From: Chimonanthus salicifolius
Lineage: Eukaryota; Streptophyta; Magnoliopsida; Laurales; Calycanthaceae
Direction of reading: 5' to 3'
DNA length: 64,000 nucleotides
Assembly (NCBI GenBank): GCA_013350335.1
Contig: CM023538.1
Coordinates: forward strand, 62,919,080 to 62,983,079
Part shown: piece by piece, positions 54,451 through 64,000 of the stretch
Layout of the letters: every line of letters starts with the position of its first letter
Numbering within the stretch: the first letter of the stretch is position 1
Translations under genes and position numbers: made by a program
Notes under the pieces: model-generated
Told to the model about the DNA's origin: nothing
What the model saw: the letters and a program-made list of their open reading frames with translations, nothing else
Databases searched by the model: none

Positions 54451-55540
54451 CACTGACTAAAAATACTTAGTTGGCGTTCATAATTTTTATTTTTAATCTT
54501 CATTGATGTGCAATCCTTTGAAAAAATTATATCCCACTCAGCAATAAAAATACAAGAGTCACAATTGCACTTGTTGGTAAAGATAATAATAATTACTACA
54601 ATTTTGTTCACATTCCTAAAAAGATAATGGGCCATGATAGCCCCCTCAAAGAGCATTTACAGCTTCATTTGAATGCCAAATGTGGATCTGTCCTTAAAAA
54701 AGTAGTAATAAATTAGATAGTTGTAAAGGGCAGCAGATAACCAATGATTTGGTTATATTGGTAAATAGGCCAATGATTTTGTCAAAGGCTTTTATCTGCC
54801 TTTAAAGATTTTAAGTACTATAAACTCAAATTGCTTAGGTTTGATTAATTGATTCTAAGGGGGCACATGGGCCCAACCAATCTGAACCAGTTGGGCTCAA
54901 CTGGGCCGAATTGTTTAGGCAGGTGAGTTGGGTTTACATCTTGTTTTAAGTTTTTGATCTGAATAGCTTAAAGGGCCAGAATTGATAATGTAATTTAAAG
55001 GCCCAAATGAATGATGTGGCCTTGTCCAACATTTTTATTTATAAAGACGGACCTAGTATTTTGCAAGGGTGGGTCTACTAGATACCCCAGCTTAAGAGGT
55101 CACGATCTCTCACGGGCCATGACAGATGATGGATTTCACCCTGTGATTAATAAAAAATCGATAGACAAATAGATTATCATCAATGCTATCAAATTGTCTA
55201 AATATAACCCCATTAATCATTCGAAACTAAGACTTTTAAAATAAAAATAAGACACTAAATATATATATATACCTATTATGATCAATCTAAACACCAATTA
55301 GTTTGGGATCTACTCTAAAGAAGATAATAATATTTTTTAGTGATTTTTTATCATTAAATATGTCCCACATAGGGCCGTACGCCCTAGTAGATAGTCTGAC
55401 TGGGGAATGGTAGTTTATCCCATTTTGCAATTTATAGTCGGGCCCAACTTACAAGAACAAAAGCTGAAACGGGGCCCAATAAGGCCCAAAAGTAAAACGG
55501 GCTGCAAGTGACCTGCAACTAGTATCTTTCAGCTCCGCCC
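54451..55540. other. Intergenic DNA; no gene seen
   Basis: Contains ggcccaa-rich words (54,860-55,010 and 55,440-55,500) but no recognisable gene or transposon ends. Confidence 0.4.
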
Positions 55541-55549
55541 GCCTCCGTG

Positions 55550-55670
55550 GGTCTTTTTTTTTTTTTTTTCGAATTCAGGCCTCTTATATACTTGACTAAT
55601 TTTTTAGGCATGTGCAAACCTCTCTATCCGTACAAATCGGGTAAAACTATTGGAAAACCTGACTAATACT
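55550..55670 (-). repeat. SINE family 2 fragment with long A-tail
   Basis: A run of ~19 T is followed by caggcctcttatatacttgactaa, ggcatgtgcaaacctctctatcc and atcgggtaaaactattgg. On the minus strand this is the 3' half and poly(A) tail of the SINE. Confidence 0.55.
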
Positions 55671-56733
55671 TGGGTCTTATTTAGTTCGGATTTATTTTAG
55701 GTTTGGGCTTATTTCAAGTGTCATTAAACAAATTAAACTAATTTTGCTCTATTTTGAGTCAAGTCAGGCCGACTTATCCATTTAACTGACTAAAAAGACT
55801 TTTCTAGCAATATTTATACTATTACTCCTTACATATGTGGTGGCCTCATACAATTAGATGTGGTGCTATGCCTATATGGTAATAGTTAGGTTATTCGGAT
55901 CTAACCATTTATTAAATGGGTTAAGTCAATTCAGTTCGTGTAATCAAGTTGGGTTAGATTTTGTTAGGTCGGTGTGGCATCATTATTAGGAATATTTTTG
56001 AAAACTCAAAATTTGGAACAGGTTGGTATTTTGGCAACACTTAATTGACTCATAATTAATCTCTTTTTCAATAAGCCAGTAATAGAATATTGACCTTCAA
56101 AGAATTGATATTTATTTATCATGATATCATTTTAAATATATTGGTAAATAATTTTATTCTTTATATAATCAATAGATGATCAATATATCAAAATTATTAT
56201 ATGAATAAATGAGGACCGGATGGCTAGGAAGTCATAATGGCATGTGGTTTTAATGAAGTTATGGATTCTATGAAGACATTTATCAGAAAATAAATTGTAG
56301 ATTCGTAACTGAATTGTCATTGATATCCTTCATTTCAATTATTATATATATAGTATAAAATAAATATAAAGATTTTTTTAATAACACGGTATCCTCGTTC
56401 GAAATTGGAGGTGAAACTAATCCAATGAATATATGAAACCACTCAGAAATCTGTATGGTTGCATACCTCTAGTTTTAGGAGTTGAATCCGAAAAACTCTA
56501 ATCTAATTCTATAAACTTGAATACATAAAAATATAAGAATTTTTAAATATAAAAATGGTAAATATAACAAATTTAGAGAGAGAAGGAATATTTTGAGAGA
56601 GAAAAGTGGCATTGTATGAATAGAAAATGACAATAAAAGAAGACTCATTTGCTATATATAAAACTGACTATGTCCACAAAATAATCAAACCCTGCATGGA
56701 AAGGATTCCGATTCGGTGCTCTACTCTGCAATG
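55671..56733. other. AT-rich intergenic DNA
   Basis: No gene or complete element seen. Around 56,370-56,490 acacggtatcctcgttcga and the following text resemble other SINE-like fragments. Confidence 0.4.
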
Positions 56734-56741
56734 CTAGATAT

Positions 56742-57159
56742 TAGGGGTGAAACTCGGGTTGGGTTTTGGCCCGAACCCGCATGACCCGACCCAAAAATCA
56801 TGCTGGTTGGGTTATGAAAGTTGAGTCAGCAGGTCAGGTCGGGTTGAGAAGTCAGAAATCCGCATTGAGTTCTAGTCGAGTTGAGTTGAGAGATTTTTAA
56901 GTTAACCCGACTTGACCCAATAAAAGCAAGTTCAAAATGTAGGTCGGGTCGGATTTTGGGTTGAGTCGGGTTATAATTTGGGTCGGGTCAAAAGTTCGGG
57001 TCAGATCGGGTTTTGGGTTGAGTCGGGTTACAATTCGAGTCGGGTCAAGATGTTTGGGTCAAAAGTTCAGATCGAGTCAAATTCCATATATTAATAACTC
57101 GGGCCAAGTTGGGTTTTAAAAAACCCAAACCGGCCCGGCTCGGTCCGATTTCAGCCTTA
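56742..57159. mobile_element. CCGAC-rich hAT-like MITE, copy 9
   Basis: Ends TAGGGGTGAAACTCGGGTTG and GGTCCGATTTCAGCCTTA; flanks ctagatat / gtagatat (56734-56741, 57160-57167) agree at 7 of 8. An internal segment (gggttttgggttgagtcgggttacaattcg) is tandemly repeated. Confidence 0.85.
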
Positions 57160-57868
57160 GTAGATATGTATTCTCTTGTGGGTTGCAATTCAGTTGAACC
57201 TTATTTAATTGAACATTCTTTTAAGACGGTTTGATTCACAGGCCAATTTTTAAAACATTGTGTACAATTTAGTTGTCTCAACCTTTGAATTCAATTTTTG
57301 TTAAGGTTATTTAATATATAAGGTTTACAGGTGATTTTATGTACAGTGGAATTAATCTCACCTTAAGTCAAGATATCCATGTTATAAAAAATATCTTTCG
57401 GTCTTAAATGTTTTTTTCTCATTAACTTTTCTTTCAAAAAAATTCTAAAATGAAGGTTGGCATGATCGTTTACTTGCCATACATATCATATCTACATCAA
57501 TTTAGTATTTAAATCCTTCATTAAGACCCACTAAATATCACCTTCATGAAAAGATACGAGGAAGAACAAAATGTGATTATCTAGGACCGCGAGTCTATGA
57601 AAAGGATGGTGATGGTCCATGTTAGAGTTTAAAGATTACTCCTCCCTCTCACTTTCCCATTGATTATTTTCCATTGGCAAACTCGGTGGGTGTTCAGAGA
57701 GGTGTGTAAATATCTCAAAAAATTAGTCGAGTGATACTCTTAACACCAACGAAACAATATAGAAATATAAAATCTATATAATTTATATTTTATAAAAAAT
57801 TACATACAAATCTATTATTCACTTGACAAAATTTGAACTTTGAATAAGTCTGCATTTCAAATTTAAAG

Positions 57869-58215
57869 ATACAATGGATGTTATATTAGATAAGTGGTTT
57901 AACTATAAAGGAGAGAGATAGAAATAAATAATTGGAGATAATTTAAAGATAATTCCAATTATGACAAATAGAGATAAACTTATTTGAAATAGTTTGATCA
58001 TATTAATAAAATACCAAACACAAGTCCAATGCATAAAGTTGAGAGGTTAGAAAATAAAGGAACTAAGAAAAAATAAAGACTTTTGAAAATATAGAGAGAA
58101 TGGATAAGAAATGACATATTAGATTATAAAGCGATTGATTAAATAATTTATGATAGGGTTAAATAAAGCTAATCCCACATAAATGAGATATTAGTTATTG
58201 CTGCTAATGATAATA
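57869..58215 (+). mobile_element. RTE-type LINE 3' end, decayed
   Basis: Related to the copies at 2.0 and 35.3 kb (ttagataagtggtttaac, ggagataatttaaagata, gaccttc-like gacttttgaaaatatagagag). It ends cccacataaatgagatattagttattgctgctaatgataat, the kind of tail with short trinucleotide repeats found at RTE 3' ends. No open frame is left. Confidence 0.6.
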
Positions 58216-58545
58216 ATATATTTTAAATTTAAAATTGAGCTTCAACCTTACAAATAAAACTTAATACAACCTTACGATTAATGGTTAAGCAAGTTTTAAT
58301 ATGAAAAAAAATATCTATCAATTGAACAAGGAGAATTGATAGATAATTAGACACTAGTATTTTTTATAACAAAAGACATCTAAATTGTTCTTTTATTTAT
58401 TTATCATCATAGAAAAACATATCATTACTCTTTATTATAAAAAACATTGTTTTATCAAGTGAAAAATATTCTTTATTTTCGTTACTTATGTATATAACAA
58501 TTAGAGCATATCAATCTATGACTAAATAAATATATTACTGAAAAT
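58216..58545. other. AT-rich intergenic DNA
   Basis: Nothing recognised. Confidence 0.4.
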
Positions 58546-58549
58546 TTAA

Positions 58550-58690
58550 CTTTCATGAATGGTTCAATTGGTTGTCTTCCATCTCATGAAATGAGAGGTT
58601 GTGGATTCAAGCTCCTATAACTTAATTTTGATGTGCCTAAGTAGTAGACTCATATATATAGAAGTTTTAATAAAATTATTTTTAAATTTT
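58550..58690 (+). repeat. tRNA-derived SINE-like copy
   Basis: An A-box-like gaatggttcaattggttgtc and a B-box-like gtggattcaagctcc lie ~35 bases apart, followed by text with agtagactcatatatatagaag. Probably SINE family 1 or a third family. Confidence 0.5.
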
Positions 58691-59156
58691 TTACACATTA
58701 ATCCAAAAAATCTATTTTTTACTTTTAAAAATTTTAGTCTTCAACTATTCTAACTTTTAAACTAGAAACTTAAAAAAAAAAAAATTGAATTCCTCACCAA
58801 TTAAATTAGCAGCTGACCATCCTTTCTTAAATGTATGTTGGGATGTCAGATTATTCACTAGTGGATGCAATTTTAAACTAGGCAGTCTACCCATGAAGAG
58901 GCAATGAGAGAGATGAGAGAACATTAGCATTCATTGCTCATTCACTCACAAGCATTAATGATGACTTGACTTGTGTGGTAACTTTCACACTTCCCGTACT
59001 AGGCCCCTCATACTTTTCTTTATCTTCATTTACTTTCTAAAGCCCACACAGCCCATAAAATTTGCAATTCCTAGACGCCAGCTACCGACCCTTCTTCTTA
59101 CTCTCTTTTCAAGAGACTTTCTCTGTGCTCTTTATTTAGATTGACGAATTTTATGG

Positions 59157-60010
59157 AAGTAAAACCTCTCTAATGTAATAGAGAGAATTGAGACTAGTAA
59201 AGAGGTTATTATGTTAGAGATTTTCACAATTTTTTTCTCAAAAATAATTCTTTAAGCAAGTCGACTCTCACTTAGGCATTTAAAATTCGGTTGGCCGATA
59301 CGATATATCAACTTATATATCGTTATTGGTCGATATTTTTGTCTTTCATTGTTTTTAATAAAAAAGGTCGATATTGTAATATTGATCGATATGATACTGT
59401 TGAGATATCGGCATATCGGCTGATATTTAGACCTCTGTTCTCATTATTTTTAAAAGGGCCTTCTCTCTTCTTTCTTCTCTCATTTTCTGATAAAAAAAAA
59501 GATGGTGTCCTTTTCTTTCCCCCTCTCACATCTGTATTTTCTTCCTCTTTTCTCCATTGGCCATTGCTGTCTAAAAGGCACACTCTTAGACTGCTTTCTA
59601 TTGCTGTCATTGGATCCTATCCTTCTTCAATCCTTAGTCGCCTACGTTTGCTGCCTAGATTTCCGCCATTGTTGCATGTGTGACGCTAGTTACTTCAAGC
59701 TAAATCTACTACATAGCACCCTTTGACTATCTTCTTATTTAGAAGTTTATCTGAAATTACTTTTCCAGAGTTTCAGATGATGCAGTTTGTGAGGTCATTA
59801 GTCATTTTTGCAGTAATTTTGTAGTATAAATGTATAGAATAATACTTTACAAAATGGTTTTGAGAGTACATTTTGTATTTTCAATGTATTTAATATTGAG
59901 TTAGAGATGTTTATTACATTTTGCATGGTTCCAAAGTCGAGATCGGCTGCTGATATTACTTTAGAGAGATTATTACTTTAGTGAGTAATACATTAAAGAG
60001 GTTTTACTGT
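59157..60010. mobile_element. Inverted-repeat element with AGTAAAACCTCT ends, MITE B nested
   Basis: The left end AGTAAAACCTCTCTAATGTA and right end TACATTAAAGAGGTTTTACT (read inward as its inverse) bound ~850 bp, with internal copies of the same word (tagtaaagaggttattatgt, attactttagagagattatta). It has a family-B MITE-like insert at about 59,283-59,445 (ggccgatacgatatatc, atcggcatatcggctgatatttagacc). No transposase frame or target duplication was identified, so the superfamily is open. Confidence 0.5.
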
Positions 60011-61100
60011 ATTAAGATGAATTTTATATATTAATAAAATATGTAAAAATTTGATTGTATAAAATTTAAATTTTGTTTAATTATAGTAAACTTATGACTT
60101 TATATTTTAAAATTTTAATTATTGTAAAATTATTGAACTTTTATAGTCTATCTTATAATGTTATGATGATCGAATTCAAAAAAATCTTTGACTTATATTA
60201 TACAATGTTTTAAAAATTGATCTATGAATCAAATCTAATTAGTGGATGGTTGGGTTAAATAAATTTATACTGAGTTCAACTGTATTTAAACTCAGTCAAA
60301 GTTGTGTCATCAATATGATTATAAATAATATTAAAATATAATTAAAATATAATTAATGGGTTGAAATAAAATTTTAACAAATTTTTTTTTTTTAAAAGAT
60401 AAGAAAATAAATGTTGATTTTTTGAAAAATAAAAAACAAATTTTTTATTTATAATTTTTGAAACAGCTTTTTTTACGAGTTACAATTCAATAAAGAAAAT
60501 GGGTCAAACTCACGAATCTAGCAAATCTTTTACTACTTTTTGAGGAAATTGGCTTTTAACAAAACCAGTCACGGTTTTCAAAACATTGATTTTATTCATA
60601 AAATTATTTATTTATCTTATTTTCTATTATTAAACTTATTTTATAATAAACAATCTTCATCACGTGAGATGAAGTCCCACCGATCGTGCCACATATGGTA
60701 ACACTTCCAACTCCCTTGACTTTTGTTGTTTCGGGAAAAATGGTACTACTGCGGAACATGAAATCTGTAGCTCACAGAATTGATGGGTCCTATTTTGAAT
60801 CTACAATTCTTCAAAATTGGAGAAATTACACAAGAGTTGGAAGTTCGGTGTTTGTTCCCAACTTGGATTCTTCTGTTTTATCCGTTAGATGATCAATGAG
60901 ATGTGACTTGTGTTTTTCCTGCAATTAGATTTTCATAATTTTAATGAGATTTTTATTATTTAAATGTTAAAAATTGAGTTTTTATTTTATTAAAATTCTA
61001 ATAAAATTCAATTAGATATTAGGTCATTGTATATATAAAAAGGAGAGCCATATATACATCTGAGAAATCTTTCTCTACACAATCTATTTTCTAAAAATTG
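60011..61100. other. AT-rich intergenic DNA
   Basis: No gene or element boundaries seen. A short ORF at 60,686-60,892 has no recognisable similarity. Confidence 0.4.
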
Positions 61101-61104
61101 ATTG

Positions 61105-61857
61105 AAAATTATCCTTTTACCCTTCCACTTGAAAACGCCACGAAACAAGTGATCCACCGAATGAAAAAAATCGTTTGAACGAAGTAGACTGTGAGGTGGG
61201 ATTTTCAAACAAAGTTGATCCTCGATCGATTTATACAAACAATGTATTAAAATTTATCTACTCTGAATTTTATGAACTCTGGAACTGATTTAAGTGAAAA
61301 TGGTATAATTTTGGACTTAAAAAATCGTAATCAAATAGTTAAGGAACTTCCTTCGATAAACGACCTCATTTAAAAATTCCACTCCACGCCCACTTCATTG
61401 GAATGAAGGAATTCCTTCGCTCCAATGAAGTGGGAATTCCTTCGTTCAAAAGAGGTGGACAGTGGAGTGGGATTTTTAAACGAGGCCATTTTCGACTGAT
61501 TTCTACAAATAAGATATTAAAGTTCATTTACTCTGAATTTTATGAACTCCGAGACTGATTTTAAGTAAAAAAGGTATAGTTTTAGGCTTAAAAAACCGTA
61601 CCCAAAGAATTAAGCTTTGGGTACGATTTTTTAAGTTCAAAATTATATCATTTTCATTTAAAGTCAGTCCCGGAGTTCATAAAATTTAGAGTATATAAAT
61701 TTTGACATATTGTTTGTAGAAATCAGTCGAGAAACGGCTTCATTTGAAAATCCCACTTTATAACCCATTTCGTTCGAACGAATTCAAAAATTCATTCGAA
61801 TGAATTTTTTCATTCAGTGGATCTCTCATTCGGAGGATGCGTTCATAAGTGGATCAA
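61105..61857. mobile_element. Large foldback element with long inverted arms
   Basis: Outer arms: 61,105-61,345 is inverted relative to 61,613-61,857 (ggtgggattttcaaac, gatttctacaaac..., actctgaattttatgaactc, cttaaaaaatcgtac, and ccaccgaatgaaaaaaatcg near the tips). A second direct copy of the arm lies at 61,462-61,600, making an almost continuous hairpin with 61,613-61,770 around gtacccaaagaattaagctttgggtac. A smaller perfect stem (cccacttcattgga / tccaatgaagtggg) lies at 61,389-61,433. No coding capacity. A long-TIR MITE or foldback transposon; superfamily unknown. Confidence 0.8.
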
Positions 61858-62465
61858 AAAAGTATCAACTTTTGAGTGGTACCTTGCTATAGAATTGGAA
61901 TAATATATAAAAGAGTTGAGTATAAGGATGTTCAATTCAAATGTTTGTAAGATTTTATCCTATATATGACTATTTAAATAATTTTTATTAAATTATATTG
62001 ATCTTTTATTTTTTATAATTAAATTTGAACTATTAAATAAATTTTATATTACAAAACTTTAATCTAACACTCAAGTAGAGTTATATGAGATTTTATATTA
62101 GACTTTGGATTAAAAATAAAATAATAAAAAAATAAATTTAATAGTCTAAATTATCATTCAATATGACCATACACCTAAGGAGAATTTCCGCACGAGAAGC
62201 ATGCGCATCTTATCGGATTACAAATCTCAGATGCTGGCCCAACAAGACAGGTAGCAACCAACAAGGACGGAAGGAGTATAATTTAGGTGCTCTCGAGGTG
62301 TATGTTTTCCAACTTCTTTTTGATTTCTTTTAGTCACACAACGTCAGTCTCCCACTCTTCGACCACCTAAAATAGCCAGTGAAAGAAATGGTGTGAGTTT
62401 AGTTCACTGTACTCTTCTCCTATTTTGCCCCCTCTCGTTGGAAGTCCTTTGCTTCCTGTTCTGCA
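61858..62465. other. Upstream region of the O-fucosyltransferase-like gene
   Basis: AT-rich to about 62,160, then more balanced sequence that probably holds the promoter and 5' UTR. No specific motif is decisive. Confidence 0.4.
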
Positions 62466-62468
62466 TGA

Positions 62469-63885
62469 ATGGGGAAGATGGTTATCAAATCAAAGCTGAA
62501 ATGGGTAGCTCTCTTTGGCCTTGTTCTCTCAGCCTTTTCTCTCTTTGCCCATTTTCTTCTTGCGAGATACACTGGAGAAAGCATTCCTGGTTACGAGACT
62601 TCAATCACCATCTTCTCTTGGAGGCCCAGATTTGACAATGGGGATCTTTCTAAGACTGTAATGACCAAAACCCATCAAGATTTTTTCTTGTTTTTTCCCA
62701 ACTTTACTAAAGACTTGATGTTTCTTTGATGGGTATAGTTGATACTGAATCACCCCCTTCTTCTCTTCGAGGCCCGGATTCTTTAATGGAGACCTTCGTA
62801 AGACTGTAATGGCAAGAATCCGTCAAGATGCTGTCTTGTTATTACGAAATCTCATTAAAGATTTGATCTTCATTGATGGGTACTGTGACACTCAGTCACC
62901 ATTGTCCCCTTAGAAGCCTAGATTTGAGGATGAAAATATTACTAGAGCTATTCACTGGCCGAAATCCATCAAGATTCTGTCTTGTCTTCGATATAATCTT
63001 ACTAAAGAAGCGATCTTTTAATTATTATTTTTTATTGTTACCGTGACACTCAAATCACTATCTTTTCTTGGAGGTCTTAGATTTCAGAAGGTAGATCCTA
63101 TCTGAGTTTTGAAGTGTCAAAAGCCTTCAAAGATTCCATCCTTTTTTCTTTCTTATTTTTACTAAAGATTTATCCTTTTACATAGTTATGGGCCTTTTGA
63201 TGGCACTTTCTTTAGTGCTTTACTTATTTTTTTTTTTTTTCCGTTCACTATTCCGTTTTTGAGCGGTAATAAAAAAGAACTTGAGCAAAAGCAGAGAAGG
63301 ATTTATCTGAGCTATTACAGTAATTTCAATCAGAGTCATGGATTCTCTTTATTGGGTTTTAAAGCAGAATAATTTTGTGGATCTGATAGAGAATGGCTGA
63401 AAAAAATTAAATCCATTCTTGCAGTATGATTTGTTATTTTCATGCGTGTGAAGCTTTCAAATTTCATTTTCTACCCCTGTTTCCTCTCCATGCTCTTACA
63501 TTTTTATCTCTCTTTATTGCCGGCAGTAATTTCATCAGAGTTGTGAGTTTACTTGTTGGGTTTTGAGCTGTTCTTACTTTTTCTGGACAACACAGAGCTT
63601 AGTGGAAAAAGCCCAAATTGAAGCTATCATTTCTTTTGCTGAAATTTGAAAATTTTAAGGGATGCTTTCACTATTTCCTATGAATATGAGAACCCCAACA
63701 AAATTTGTTTTTACTGTTAGTTTGAGTGAATGTCTTGTGCCTCTGTTCCTTCTCTTCCTTTTTGGGTGATATTGAATCTATTCCCCTTTGTATTATGCAG
63801 AGTTCAATCTATAGAAGACTATGGGGTCCTGTAAGGCCTCTCGCAGTGCTACATCCTCATGCAAACCCCAGAGGAAAGTATGAAG
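62469..63885 (+). CDS. O-fucosyltransferase-like type II membrane protein, first two exons (partial)
   Basis: Exon 1 62469-62657 and exon 2 63801-63885 join in phase 0 and end in a phase-1 donor (tatgaag|gttaga), so the gene runs out of the window. The translation starts MGKMVIKSKLKWVALFGLVL: a short basic tail, then one hydrophobic segment (residues ~12-32), a Golgi-type signal anchor. After it come TSITIFSWRPRFDNGD and YRRLWGPVRPLAVLHPHANP. The words RRLWGPV and HP.ANPR, together with the anchor, resemble the N-terminus of plant O-fucosyltransferase family (GT106) proteins. The catalytic domain would be encoded beyond the window, so function is not shown here. The intron contains tandem copies of the exon 1 end. 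Confidence 0.65.
62603..63195 (+). repeat. Four degenerate tandem units derived from exon 1 end and donor site
   Basis: Units start at about 62,603, 62,749, 62,895 and 63,053 (periods ~146, 146 and 158 bp). Each begins aatcac.atcttctcttggagg-like, then aga.ttt..., ends of the donor region, ccatcaagattctgtcttgt and actaaagatttgatcttt. Unit 1 contains the real exon 1 end and donor; unit 2 still has aagact|gtaatgg (GT at 62806-62807); units 3 and 4 are decayed. Confidence 0.85.
63196..63800. other. Rest of intron 1 of the O-fucosyltransferase-like gene
   Basis: T-rich intron sequence ending in the acceptor tattatgcag at 63,800. Two similar passages (agtaatttcatcagagttgtgagttta near 63,527 and cagtaatttcaatcagagtcatg near 63,319) suggest one more old local duplication. 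Confidence 0.5.
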
Positions 63886-64000
63886 GTTAGATTTGAGTTG
63901 CGCCTTCTCACTATTTATTTTGTGCTCGCTGTTCTTTACCTTTCAGATAACATTTAATCTGCATCAACTTGTTATACTGTTAGACAAAGAATTTCAACTA

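Noticed and set aside
30105..57159. CCGAC-rich tracts as CpG islands, drought-responsive DRE/CRT promoters or TCP sites
   Set aside because: The CCGAC words are part of repeated inverted-ended elements with 8-bp target duplications, far from genes.
59291..59726. 130-codon ORF at 59.3 kb
   Set aside because: It begins inside a MITE family B copy, runs through low-complexity T/C-rich DNA and shows no domain.
1..64000. CRISPR arrays, bacterial operons, tRNA or rRNA genes
   Set aside because: None seen; the periodic repeats present are transposon-derived or local tandem duplications, and the tRNA-like boxes belong to SINEs.

Overview
This is nuclear DNA of a flowering plant. Five multi-exon genes with canonical GT-AG introns, a PPR gene and a plant UGT lie in AT-rich DNA packed with plant-type transposons (Ty3/gypsy chromovirus, TRIMs, hAT-like MITEs, tRNA-derived SINEs, RTE-type LINEs). 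Gene content and long TE-filled introns would fit a magnoliid or early-diverging eudicot, but the sequence alone does not settle the species. No CRISPR array, operon, tRNA or rRNA gene was seen.

Layout. 0.6-8.7 kb: seven coding exons of an ABT1/ESF2-type pre-rRNA processing protein (259 aa). 12.5-25.3 kb: five coding exons of an AVT6-type amino-acid transporter (463 aa); its third intron carries an intact, young, antisense chromovirus (16,466-23,749, ACTAG target-site duplication). 25.3-39.2 kb: gene-free TE graveyard. 39.2-42.5 kb: a five-exon secreted peptide precursor (220 aa) ending in a sulfopeptide-like motif DYKKPRRKSPISN, which I assign to the RGF/GLV/CLEL family. 43.75-45.3 kb: an intronless E-class PPR protein. 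46.2-47.0 kb: a broken duplicate of the last exon of the peptide gene. 48.1-51.9 kb: a truncated UGT copy followed by a complete two-exon UGT89-like glycosyltransferase with an unusual PSPG box. 51.9-62.4 kb: a second TE-rich gap with a large foldback element. 62.5 kb to the end: first two exons of a type II membrane protein resembling plant O-fucosyltransferases, with the end of exon 1 tandemly repeated in its intron.

All complete host genes are on the plus strand and functionally unrelated; there is no gene cluster. The main surprises are structural: repeated tandem duplication of exon edges and splice sites in three genes, a duplicated peptide-hormone exon flanking another gene, a UGT with changed donor-binding residues, intronic retroelements that are all antisense to their hosts, and a very dense hAT-like MITE family with readable 8-bp target duplications.

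Exon joins were worked out by hand from splice dinucleotides and phase; family names come from motif recognition without any database search.
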